Below, piece by piece: positions 7,619 through 15,172 of a DNA stretch of 36,489 bases; within the stretch, counting starts at the first letter, position 1, and each line of letters starts with the position of its first letter. The notes below the pieces were generated by a model, which was not told the origin of the DNA, did not search any database, and worked only from the letters and a program-made list of their open reading frames with translations. Both the position numbers and the translations under genes were made by a program. Where the stretch lies: positions 1 through 36,489 of the forward strand of contig JAWVYO010000013.1 of NCBI GenBank assembly GCA_033722675.1. Direction: 5' to 3'. Origin of the DNA: DATHYU01 sp033722675 (lineage in GTDB: Bacteria > Actinomycetota > Acidimicrobiia > Spongiisociales > UBA11373).

Positions 7619-8038
7619 TCAGCGGGTCCGCACCCGCTCCATCGCCACCTCGGACCGGCGAAACCCGACGGCCTCCCAGAACGCCTCCGAGCCCTCGCGG
7701 CCGGCCCGCAGGACCCAGGTGATCCGCGGATCGTCGCCGGTCAGCGCATCCACGATCGCCCGGCCGATCCCCCGGCGACGGTGCGCGGAGTCGACGACGA
7801 CCATCGACAGGTACCCGTTCGAGACGCCGTCGGTGACGGCCCGGCCGAAGCCCACGATCGCACCCTCGCCGTCGGCGACGACCGCCCGATCGGCGGCCTC
7901 GACGATGGATGCGAGGCGCCGGGGATCCTCGGTCCGCAGACGCCAGCCCTCGCGGACCAAGAGTGCGCGGATCGCCCCGTGGCGGCCGCCGTGGCGGCCC
8001 GGATCGTCGCCATCGACGATCACGCTAGGCGAACGCAC
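7619..8038 (-). CDS. GNAT-family N-acetyltransferase
   Basis: This ~139-aa protein is a probable acetyl-CoA-dependent acyltransferase of the GNAT fold. The central strand YLSMVVVDSAHRRRGIGRAIVDAL holds motif A, with the acetyl-CoA pyrophosphate loop RRRGIG, and the C-terminal EAFWEAVGFRRSE is the typical motif B end. The substrate cannot be read from sequence. The start is uncertain: the GTG at 8038 gives the full length, but a GTG at 8023 is possible. It is convergent with the aminotransferase (8 bp between stops) and divergent from the ABC permease gene. Confidence 0.82.
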   Translation of the reverse strand: MRSPSVIVDGDDPGRHGGRHGAIRALLVREGWRLRTEDPRRLASIVEAADRAVVADGEGAIVGFGRAVTDGVSNGYLSMVVVDSAHRRRGIGRAIVDALTGDDPRITWVLRAGREGSEAFWEAVGFRRSEVAMERVRTR

Positions 8039-8058
8039 ACGGCGCCGTGGTCGACGCG

Positions 8059-8064
8059 TAGGAT
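8059..8064 (+). promoter_or_regulatory. -10 element and RBS of the amino-acid ABC operon
   Basis: TAGGAT is a good -10 match. GGGGAGGA at 8073-8080 is a strong Shine-Dalgarno sequence five bases before the ATG at 8086. Unlike its neighbours, this transcript has a short leader of about 15 nt. No clear -35 was seen. Confidence 0.45.
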
Positions 8065-8085
8065 GCTCCGTCGGGGAGGAGATCG

Positions 8086-9465
8086 ATGACCGAGCCGGGA
8101 CTCGTGTATCGCGACCCGCCGGATCGCGGGATGGCGTGGTTCTTCGCGAACCAGACCCGCCTGTCGCGGGCCGTGCTCTTCAGCGGGATCGGGGTGCTCG
8201 CCTTCTACGTCCTCGGCACGATCCTCGTGCTGAACGCCTTCGGGTGGACGCAAGAGTGTCCCGAGGGTGCCCGTCCGTCGGAGTGCTCGACGGTCGCACC
8301 GCTCGTGGACGGTCTGACGAGCGACGGGCTCGGCCAGGTCACGATGATCACGTTGGTCGCCGGGCTCGCCGTCGGCGCCGTCGGCTTCCTGCGCCATCGG
8401 GCGATGCCGACGAAGTCGGCCCGGGAGGCGAGTTTCGCCGGCGCGGTCCTCGGGGTGCAGGCGTCGTTCCTCGCCCTCGTCACGATGTGGGTCCGCGGGA
8501 CCGAGGTGGAGCGCTTCGCCCGCAACTTCCTCGACTTCGCCCTCCTCGGCGAGAACGCGGGCCTCGCCTGGACGGCGATCTCGGAGAACCTCGGATCGAT
8601 CGTCGGCTGGACCGTGGGGTGGTCGGCGGCCGCCTTCGTCCTCGTGTACGGCCTCTCGGTGATCCGCCACCGGGTCTCGCAGTCGGGGGGCGAGGTGGGG
8701 TATGCCGCCCCGACCATCGCCGCCGCGGCCGTGGCCGTCGTCGTCCTGTTCGGGCGCCTCGCCGCCATCGCCGAGACGCCGAGCTTCGTGCGAGCGGGAT
8801 GGAACACCCTGCGACTGTCGCTGTCGGGGGCGGCCCTCGGTTTCGGGCTCGGACTCGTCCTGGCCGTGTTCCTCATGTCGTCGCGTTCGGTCGTTCGGGC
8901 ACCGGCTCGCGTGTACACGAACTTCTTCCGCGGCACGCCGCTCATCTGGCAGATCAGCTTCTTCGGCATCGGCTTCGTGCCCGCGCTGCGGCTGACGTTC
9001 TTCACCGAGGAGGACTTCCTGAGCCCCGTCCTCGGCACCGGGGCCTACCGGGTGGCCATCTTCGTCCTCGGGCTGAACCTCGCCGCCTACTCCGCAGAGG
9101 TCTACCGGTCCGGCATCCAGTCGCTGGAACGCGGCCAGATCGAGGCCTCCCGCAGCCTGGGGCTCTCGTACCTCCAGTCGCTGCGATACGTCATCGTCCC
9201 CCAGGCCATCCGGCGGGTGATCCCGCCGCTGCTCAACGAGTTCGTGATCCTCATCAAGGACACCTCCCTCGTGTCGATCCTCGGGCTCACCCTCGCCGAG
9301 AAGGAGTTGCTGGGCACCGGCCGCGACATCTACTCCTCGAGCTTCGACGCCACGGCCTTCCTGGGCGCCGCCATCGGCTTCCTCATCATCACCCTGCCCA
9401 TGGTGCGCATCGTCACCATCGTGGAGAAACGGATGCGAAGCGGCCTGACGAGCGTGATCGGATGA
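8086..9465 (+). CDS. Polar amino-acid ABC transporter permease, extended form
   Basis: This 459-aa inner-membrane permease belongs to the HisM/GlnP (PAAT) family. The C-terminal ~230 residues are the BPD_transp_1 core, starting at WNTLRLSLSG. It contains the ATPase-contacting EAA loop EASRSLGLSYLQSLRYVIVP and the NEFVILIKDTSL region typical of glutamine/histidine systems. The N-terminal ~225 residues are extra: about five predicted membrane segments and an outside loop with two cysteines (QECPEG, SECSTV). Most PAAT permeases are only 220-320 aa. The next gene encodes the ATPase, 4 bp away. No substrate-binding protein gene is nearby, so the substrate is inferred only from family. The start is fixed by the Shine-Dalgarno sequence at 8073-8080. 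Confidence 0.92.
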   Translation: MTEPGLVYRDPPDRGMAWFFANQTRLSRAVLFSGIGVLAFYVLGTILVLNAFGWTQECPEGARPSECSTVAPLVDGLTSDGLGQVTMITLVAGLAVGAVGFLRHRAMPTKSAREASFAGAVLGVQASFLALVTMWVRGTEVERFARNFLDFALLGENAGLAWTAISENLGSIVGWTVGWSAAAFVLVYGLSVIRHRVSQSGGEVGYAAPTIAAAAVAVVVLFGRLAAIAETPSFVRAGWNTLRLSLSGAALGFGLGLVLAVFLMSSRSVVRAPARVYTNFFRGTPLIWQISFFGIGFVPALRLTFFTEEDFLSPVLGTGAYRVAIFVLGLNLAAYSAEVYRSGIQSLERGQIEASRSLGLSYLQSLRYVIVPQAIRRVIPPLLNEFVILIKDTSLVSILGLTLAEKELLGTGRDIYSSSFDATAFLGAAIGFLIITLPMVRIVTIVEKRMRSGLTSVIG

Positions 9466-9469
9466 CCCC

Positions 9470-10210
9470 GTGAACGACGACGGCTCCCTCGTCCGCCTCG
9501 ACGACGTCCACAAGTGGTTCGGCGACAACTACGTCCTCCGTGGCATCGACCTCCGCATCGAACCGACCGAGGTGGTCGTGCTCATCGGGCCGTCGGGGTC
9601 GGGCAAGTCGACGGTGCTTCGGACGCTCAACCTGCTCGAGGAGCCGACCGAGGGCGACGTCTGGTTCGACGGCATCCGGCTCACCGACATTCGCACGGAT
9701 CTGGACGACGCCCGCACCCACATGGGGATGGTGTTCCAGCAGTTCAACCTGTTCCCCCACCTGAAGGTCGTGGACAACGTGACGCTCGCCCTCACGAAGG
9801 TCCTCAAGCTGGGGAACGAGGCGGCGCGGGTGCGGGCGCTCGAACAGCTCGATCACGTCGGCCTCGCAGAGAAGGCCGAATCCTTCCCCTCCCAGCTCTC
9901 GGGCGGGCAGCAGCAGCGGGTGGCGATCGCGCGGGCACTGGCCATGCGCCCGAAGATGATGCTCTTCGACGAAGTGACGTCGGCCCTCGATCCCGAGCTC
10001 GTGAACGAGGTGCTCACCGTCATGCAGGACCTCGCCGAGGAGGGCATGACCATGATCGTCGTGACGCACGAGATGGGGTTCGCCCGCGAGGTGGGCAACC
10101 GTCTCGTCTTCATGGACGAGGGTGTGATCGTGGAGGAGGGGGTGCCCGCCGAGGTCTTCGCCGATCCGAAGACCGACCGATGCCGGTCGTTCCTCTCCCA
10201 GGTGCTCTGA
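9470..10210 (+). CDS. Polar amino-acid ABC transporter ATPase (GlnQ/HisP type)
   Basis: This 246-aa ATP-binding subunit is expected to form a dimer on the cytoplasmic side of the preceding permease. It has Walker A GPSGSGKST near residue 40, the Q-loop FQQFNLFPH, signature LSGGQQQR, Walker B MMLFDEVTSALDP and the H-loop VVTHEMGFA. The MGMVFQQFNLFPH and TSALDPELV patterns are those of amino-acid importers. The GTG start at 9470 follows the permease stop by 4 bp; there is no strong Shine-Dalgarno sequence, so translation is probably coupled. With no binding protein in the operon, the amino acid imported is unknown. Confidence 0.95.
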   Translation: MNDDGSLVRLDDVHKWFGDNYVLRGIDLRIEPTEVVVLIGPSGSGKSTVLRTLNLLEEPTEGDVWFDGIRLTDIRTDLDDARTHMGMVFQQFNLFPHLKVVDNVTLALTKVLKLGNEAARVRALEQLDHVGLAEKAESFPSQLSGGQQQRVAIARALAMRPKMMLFDEVTSALDPELVNEVLTVMQDLAEEGMTMIVVTHEMGFAREVGNRLVFMDEGVIVEEGVPAEVFADPKTDRCRSFLSQVL

Positions 10211-10223
10211 CCGGGCGACGCCC

Positions 10224-10892
10224 TCAGCGGTCGGCCCGATCCTCGTCGTAGTAGTCGAGCCGGTGGACGGGCATGACCAGCAGGGTGAGCACGTTGATGG
10301 CGTGGGCGGTGATGCGCTTGAGATACCTGGCGTACAGCGCACGGGAGACGGCGTCCCGGGCGGGCCCCTCCGAGGTCAGCTGCTCGCCGACGAAGTCGTC
10401 GTACTCGGACTGCCATTCGTCGGCCTCGCCGATGAGACCGTGGGCCGCCTCTGCGTCCCGGTCGCTGAAGACACGCGCCGACGAGGATACGAGCCGCGAG
10501 GTCCGGTCCCGGTAGTGGGCGAGCCGGTCGAGGTCGGGGGCCTCCGAGAAGTCGACGCCCGCGTCGGCGAGGTCCCAGATGTTCTTGGCGTAGTCGCCGA
10601 TCCGCTCGGCGTCCTTCACGATGCTCATCGTCCCCAGGACCATCGGGAGATCCGTTCGGGTGCCGTGGACGCTCACGTGGACCACGAGCGCCTTCCGGAC
10701 TGCCCGTTCCCGCTTGTTGACGCCGCGGTCGGTCTCCTTGACCTCGTCGTGGACGGCTGCCGCCGAGCCGCCGAACAGCGCCGCGTTGGCGAGGTCGAAG
10801 GTGTGCCGGCACTCCGACAGCATCTCCTGCACGTCGACGGCGACCTGCTGCAGGGTTCCCTCGGACCCTCCTCGGAAGAACTCGAGCACCAC
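10224..10892 (-). CDS. PhoU-domain protein
   Basis: This 222-aa helical cytoplasmic protein has PhoU repeats that bind metal clusters and tie phosphate uptake to signalling. The most diagnostic stretch is LPMVLGTMSIVKDAERIGDYAKNI, matching the E-x3-D-x2-A-x-N metal-binding pattern of PhoU. The N-terminal half (SECRHTFDLANAAL) would be the first, degenerate repeat. It lies 10 bp downstream of the Na+/phosphate cotransporter gene on the same strand, so it probably regulates or escorts that transporter, as seen where PhoU domains are fused to NptA-type proteins. The GTG at 10892 has GAGGAG six bases upstream. It is convergent with the ABC ATPase gene. Confidence 0.88.
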   Translation of the reverse strand: MVLEFFRGGSEGTLQQVAVDVQEMLSECRHTFDLANAALFGGSAAAVHDEVKETDRGVNKRERAVRKALVVHVSVHGTRTDLPMVLGTMSIVKDAERIGDYAKNIWDLADAGVDFSEAPDLDRLAHYRDRTSRLVSSSARVFSDRDAEAAHGLIGEADEWQSEYDDFVGEQLTSEGPARDAVSRALYARYLKRITAHAINVLTLLVMPVHRLDYYDEDRADR

Positions 10893-10902
10893 GGTCAGCT
10901 CC

Positions 10903-12039
10903 TCACTGCAACACGAGCACGCCCACGAGCGGCAGGACGATGAACCCGCCGACCACGTACACGACGACGATCGACTTGCGCACTTCCGCCAATGATGCCA
11001 CCCGACGCGCCAGGTTGGTCGGGATCCGCCGCAACGCGGGCACCGGATACAGCAGCGCTATCCCGGCCAGGTTGAACACCGTATGGGTGAGGGCGATGAC
11101 GAGACCCTCGGGGCGCTCGGCGGCCAGCGACGCCAGGACGGCCGTGATCGTCGTCCCGACATTGGCCCCGAGCGTCATCGGATACGCGTTCTCGAGGGTC
11201 ACCACACCCGCCGCGATCAGCGGGACGAGCACGGAGGTGGTGATGCTCGAGCTCTGCACCGCGACGGTCATGACGACGCCGATGACCATGGCGCTGAATC
11301 CTGCGCCCTTCGCCAGGACCGCGTTGAGGCTGCGCTCGAAGCGGTCGGCCACGACGAGCCGCATGTGATGGGTGATCGCGGCGAGTGAGACGAAGATGAC
11401 GCCGAGACCGACGACGAGCAGGACGACCCCCACGACCTCGTCGGCGGCACCGATCCGGTCGAGCACCGACTCGAGGAACTCCACGGGGGCCTTGATGGCG
11501 GCCTTCAGGGGCGAGTCGGCCGCGACGCCGACCGTGTCACCACTCCTCAGCCACCCCGCCAGGGTCTCCGCCGTCGACGACAACACCCTCGTGGCGAGCT
11601 CGACGGGCAGCAGGATCGAAACCGCGAGCAGGTTGAAGAAGTCGTGCATCGTCGCCCCGGCGAAGGCGAGCTGGAACTCCTTGGAGCGCCGCAGGTAGCC
11701 GAGCGAGGCGAGGGTGTTCGTGACCGTCGTGCCGATGTTGGCTCCCATGATCATCGGGACGGCGACGTCGACGGGGAGGGCGCCGGAGCCGACGAGGCCG
11801 ACGATCGCCGCCGTCGTCACCGACGACGACTGGACGAGCACCGTCGCCAGAACGCCGACGAACAGTCCGGCGAGCGGGTTCGAGGCGCGTTCGAAGAGGG
11901 ACTCGGTGAAGTCGGAGCCGAAGGCGTTGATCCCCGCCTCGAGCGACTTGATCGCTGCGAGGAAGCAGTACAGCACGGCGAGGACCACCACGATCCTGGC
12001 CCAGTCCGGTATCGATGCACGGGTCTCCCCGCCGACCAT
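10903..12039 (-). CDS. Na+/phosphate cotransporter (NptA/PF02690 family)
   Basis: This 378-aa inner-membrane protein imports inorganic phosphate with sodium. It shows the inverted-repeat plan of the family: QSSS at 70-73 with GANIGTT at 99-105 in the first half, then QSSS at 262-265 and GANVGTT in the second half. About nine to ten hydrophobic segments are visible. I chose the ATG at 12039 over the GTG at 12057 because GGAGG lies about 9 nt before it. PhoU follows after 10 bp, making a two-gene phosphate-uptake operon. A TAGCGT -10 element lies upstream. No Pho box was identified. Confidence 0.92.
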   Translation of the reverse strand: MVGGETRASIPDWARIVVVLAVLYCFLAAIKSLEAGINAFGSDFTESLFERASNPLAGLFVGVLATVLVQSSSVTTAAIVGLVGSGALPVDVAVPMIMGANIGTTVTNTLASLGYLRRSKEFQLAFAGATMHDFFNLLAVSILLPVELATRVLSSTAETLAGWLRSGDTVGVAADSPLKAAIKAPVEFLESVLDRIGAADEVVGVVLLVVGLGVIFVSLAAITHHMRLVVADRFERSLNAVLAKGAGFSAMVIGVVMTVAVQSSSITTSVLVPLIAAGVVTLENAYPMTLGANVGTTITAVLASLAAERPEGLVIALTHTVFNLAGIALLYPVPALRRIPTNLARRVASLAEVRKSIVVVYVVGGFIVLPLVGVLVLQ

Positions 12040-12069
12040 GTGCCGCTTCCTCCACACGACGCGACGGAG

Positions 12070-12075
12070 ACGCTA
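12070..12075 (-). promoter_or_regulatory. -10 element of the phosphate cotransporter operon
   Basis: Read on the minus strand this is TAGCGT, matching TANNNT. It predicts a start near 12063 and a leader of about 24 nt containing the GGAGG ribosome-binding site. It shares the 73-bp gap with the divergent gene at 12113. Confidence 0.4.
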
Positions 12076-12112
12076 GGGCGATCGGGTACCGATCTGCGAT
12101 CATGGCATCGTC

Positions 12113-12799
12113 ATGACGAGAATTCATCGGCGATATCGCGGTCCGGTGGACTCGGGGAACGGCGGCTACTCGGCGGGCGTGCTCGCCACCCATGTCCCCG
12201 GCGACGCCGAGGTCACCCTCCGGCGTCCGCCACCCCTCGACGAGGACCTCCAGGTGGAGCGGGACGGAGAGCGCGTCCTCCTCGTCGGCCTCGACGGCGT
12301 CGTCGCCGAGGCCGTCCCCACCACCGTCGACGTGGAGATCCCGCCGTCCCCGGACCTCGACGCGGCGCGCGGCGCATCGGAGGCGTTCGCCGGCCACGAA
12401 CGGCACTTCTTCCCCGAGTGCTTCTCCTGCGGACCGGATCGCGACGACGGGCTGGCGATCTTCCCCGGGCCCCTCGGCGACGAACGGGTCGCCGCCCCCT
12501 TCACCCCGCGCACCGGACTCCCCGCCGTCGACGGGGCCCTGGCCATCCCCATCGTGTGGGCGGCCCTCGACTGCGCAGGCGCCTGGGCCGAGCACCGGGC
12601 GATGGCCGACTCGCCGATCGTGCTGGGTCGGATGGCCGCCCATGTGGATCGGCCCGTACCGGTGGAGGGGACCCACGTGGTCGTGGGATGGCCGACGGAC
12701 CGCGAGGGCCGCAAGCTCTTCTCGGCCACGGCGATCTACGACGAGACGGGCATCCCGCTGGCCTGGTCCCGCCAGACCTGGATCGTCCTCAGGGACTGA
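12113..12799 (+). CDS. Hotdog-fold thioesterase-like protein (uncertain)
   Basis: This 228-aa soluble protein has no firm assignment. A central FPECFSCGPDRDDGLAIFPGP segment, about residues 100-120, resembles a Cys-containing linker seen in actinobacterial hotdog-fold acyl-CoA thioesterase-like proteins. The flanking halves each look like a short hotdog domain: N-terminal GGYSAGVLATHV and TLRRPPPLDEDLQVE, and C-terminal VVGWPTDREGRKLFSATAIYDE. A double-hotdog acyl-thioesterase or hydratase-like role is inferred from this pattern only. The ATG at 12113 is the first usable start; no Shine-Dalgarno sequence is evident. It is divergent from the phosphate operon and is followed after 140 bp by gabT. 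Confidence 0.6.
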   Translation: MTRIHRRYRGPVDSGNGGYSAGVLATHVPGDAEVTLRRPPPLDEDLQVERDGERVLLVGLDGVVAEAVPTTVDVEIPPSPDLDAARGASEAFAGHERHFFPECFSCGPDRDDGLAIFPGPLGDERVAAPFTPRTGLPAVDGALAIPIVWAALDCAGAWAEHRAMADSPIVLGRMAAHVDRPVPVEGTHVVVGWPTDREGRKLFSATAIYDETGIPLAWSRQTWIVLRD

Positions 12800-12939
12800 C
12801 GCACCGGCCCGCCGGAGCGGGTCGTGGCACAATGGGTGCATGGTCCTGAGGACTCCGCGCCGCGAGCGACGATCGCTCTTCGCGTCCCCGTAGCCGGGCC
12901 CGCGTGCCCGACCGCCACCGACCCGAAGGAGCACCGTCC

Positions 12940-14208
12940 ATGTCGAACCTCGTCGAACGCCACAACCAGGTCTACGCCCCCGTCATCGCATGGGACTCCG
13001 ACGTCGAAGTCGTGTCCGCCTCCGGCTGTCGTGTCACCGCCGCCGACGGCAGGGAGTACCTCGACTTCGCCACCGGCATCTCGGTGGTGAACAGCGGCCA
13101 CAACCACCCCGACATCGTGGCGGCGGCCCACGAGCAGCTCGACAAGGTGTGGCACTCGGGGATGGCCTTCCGCTACGAGTCCCTCGTCCGGGCGGCCGAG
13201 AAGGTGCTCGAGCGCACCCCCGCCAGCATCGAGAAGCTCTTCTTCATGAACTCGGGGGCCGAGGCGGTCGAGGCGGCCATCAAGCTGGCCCGCAAGACCA
13301 CCGGCCGCCAGGGGATCGTGACGTTCCGGGGCGGGTTCCACGGCCGCACGATGGGGTCGGTGTCCTACACCACGTCCAAGGCGAAGTACCGACAGGGCTA
13401 CCACCCGATCCTCCCCTCGGTCTTCGTGACCCCCTTCCCCCACCCCTTCCACTGGGGCATGACGGAGGAGGAGGCCACCGACTACGCCCTCCGGGAACTG
13501 CGCTCGATGCTCTTCCACGAGGTCACGCCCGAAGAGATCGCCGTGTTCCTCGTCGAACCGCTCCAGGGCGAAGGCGGGTACTACCCCGCCCCCCGCCGGT
13601 TCCTGCGGGAGCTGCGGCGGATCACCGAGGAGCACGGCATCCTGTTGGCCCTCGACGAGGTCCAGACCGGGTTCGGCCGCACGGGGCGCTGGTTCGCCTC
13701 CGAGCACTACGACGTCGAGCCAGACATCCTCTGCATGGGCAAGGCCATCGCCAACGGGCTGCCGCTGTCGGCGGTGGGCGCCCGGGCCGACCTCCTCGAG
13801 GCCTTCCCCCCGGGCTCCCACGGCACCACGTTCGGCGGCAACCCCGTCTCCTGCGCCGCGGCGGCCGCCAACATGGACGTCCTCGCCGGGCTGATCCCGG
13901 AGGTCGAGGCCAAGTCGAAGCACGCCTTCGCCCGCTTCGAGGAGCTCCAGGAGCGGCATCCGACCGTCGGTGACGTCCGGGGCCTCGGCCTGATGATCGG
14001 CGTCGAGCTGGTGTCCGAGGCGAACTGCCCCGACCCCGAGGCCTGGCCCTTCGTCAGCGAGTACGCGCGCGAACGCGGCCTGCTGATGCTCGAGTGCGGT
14101 CCCTACGGCAACGTCATCCGGTTCATCCCACCGCTCATCGCCACGATCGACGAGATCGACGAGGCGATCGACGTCCTCGACGGGGCACTCACCGCCTACG
14201 AGTCGTGA
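12940..14208 (+). CDS. gabT: Class III aminotransferase, 4-aminobutyrate transaminase-like
   Basis: This 422-aa PLP enzyme probably transfers the amino group of 4-aminobutyrate (or a related omega-amino acid) to 2-oxoglutarate, giving succinic semialdehyde. Visible motifs are ISVVNSGHNHP (48-57), phosphate-binding SGAEAVEAA (105-113), FRGGFHGRT (129-137), D239 in LALDEVQTGFGRTG for the PLP ring, and Schiff-base lysine K268 in CMGKAIANGLP. AAGGAG eight bases before the ATG at 12940 fixes the start. The carbamate kinase gene follows after 7 bp, so the two form an operon, which hints at arginine- or GABA-linked nitrogen metabolism. Class III enzymes overlap in specificity, so ornithine or beta-alanine transamination is possible. 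Confidence 0.82.
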   Translation: MSNLVERHNQVYAPVIAWDSDVEVVSASGCRVTAADGREYLDFATGISVVNSGHNHPDIVAAAHEQLDKVWHSGMAFRYESLVRAAEKVLERTPASIEKLFFMNSGAEAVEAAIKLARKTTGRQGIVTFRGGFHGRTMGSVSYTTSKAKYRQGYHPILPSVFVTPFPHPFHWGMTEEEATDYALRELRSMLFHEVTPEEIAVFLVEPLQGEGGYYPAPRRFLRELRRITEEHGILLALDEVQTGFGRTGRWFASEHYDVEPDILCMGKAIANGLPLSAVGARADLLEAFPPGSHGTTFGGNPVSCAAAAANMDVLAGLIPEVEAKSKHAFARFEELQERHPTVGDVRGLGLMIGVELVSEANCPDPEAWPFVSEYARERGLLMLECGPYGNVIRFIPPLIATIDEIDEAIDVLDGALTAYES

Positions 14209-14215
14209 CGGGGCC

Positions 14216-15172
14216 GTGACGGCCTGGCGGGGCACCGGGACACGACCGGTCGTCGTCGCGTTCGGCGGCAACGCCCTGCTGCCCGATCCCGACGATCCGG
14301 GGGCCGCCACCGAACGGGCGCGCGGCTTCGCCGAAGCGGTGCTCCTGCTCGTCCCCGACCACGCCGGCCTCGTCCTGGTGCACGGCAACGGCCCCCAGGT
14401 CGGCGCCATCCTCCTGCGGGTGGAGGCCACCCGGGACCGCCAGCCGCCGGAGCCCCTCGACGTCCTCGTCGCCGAGACCCAGGGCTCGATCGGCTACCTC
14501 CTCGAACGGTCGCTCCGGAACGCGCTCGCCGAAGCGCGCCGCGAGGTCGAGGTGGCCACCGTCATGACCGAGGTCGTCGTCGACCGCACGGACCCGGCCA
14601 TGGTGGAGCCGACGAAGCCGATCGGCCCCTTCTACCCACCGGCCGAGGGGCGCCGGCTCGCCGAGGAGCAGGGGTGGGACGTGGTGGAGGTGCCCGACCG
14701 GGGCGTGCGCCGAGTGGTGCCGTCGCCGCGCCCCGTGGAGGTCGTGGAGATCCACACGATCGCCGACGCCGCCCGGCACGGACATCTGGTGATCGCCGGC
14801 GGGGGTGGAGGGGTCCCCGTGTGGCGGGACACCGCCGGCGCGCTGCACGGCGTCGAGGGGGTGGTCGACAAGGACCGCACCGCCGCCCTGCTCGCCACCG
14901 AGCTGCGCGCCGGCGCCTTCGTCGTGCTCACCGGCGTCGCCCACGTGTCGACGGGGTTCGGCACCGCCGAGGAGCGACCGCTGCACGAGCTCACCGTCGA
15001 ACGAGCCCGCGGCCTCCTGGCGGACGGCGAGTTCCCGGAGGGAACGATGGGCCCCAAGATCGAAGCGGCGGTCGACTACGTCACCACGATGCGACGTCCG
15101 GCGCTCATCACGAACGTGGAGGCGCTCCCCGCGGCGCTGGCGGGCACCGACGGCACGTGGATCACCCGTTGA
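14216..15172 (+). CDS. arcC: Carbamate kinase
   Basis: This 318-aa cytoplasmic kinase of the amino-acid-kinase fold interconverts carbamoyl phosphate plus ADP with carbamate plus ATP. In arginine deiminase-type catabolism it yields ATP. Diagnostic stretches are VVVAFGGNALL (12-22), LVHGNGPQVGA, AETQGSIGYLLE, IAGGGGGVPV, VVDKDRTAALLA and the C-terminal PEGTMGPKIEAA. Length is normal. The GTG start at 14216 follows gabT by 7 bp. arcA and argF are not in the window, so the carbamoyl phosphate source is unknown. Its 3' end overlaps the convergent B12-regulator gene by 11 bp. Confidence 0.93.
   Translation: MTAWRGTGTRPVVVAFGGNALLPDPDDPGAATERARGFAEAVLLLVPDHAGLVLVHGNGPQVGAILLRVEATRDRQPPEPLDVLVAETQGSIGYLLERSLRNALAEARREVEVATVMTEVVVDRTDPAMVEPTKPIGPFYPPAEGRRLAEEQGWDVVEVPDRGVRRVVPSPRPVEVVEIHTIADAARHGHLVIAGGGGGVPVWRDTAGALHGVEGVVDKDRTAALLATELRAGAFVVLTGVAHVSTGFGTAEERPLHELTVERARGLLADGEFPEGTMGPKIEAAVDYVTTMRRPALITNVEALPAALAGTDGTWITR

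Noticed and set aside
12864..12878. Operator GAGCGA-CGA-TCGCTC upstream of gabT
   Set aside because: Six-base arms of this composition are expected by chance in such GC-rich DNA, and no promoter is firmly placed next to it.
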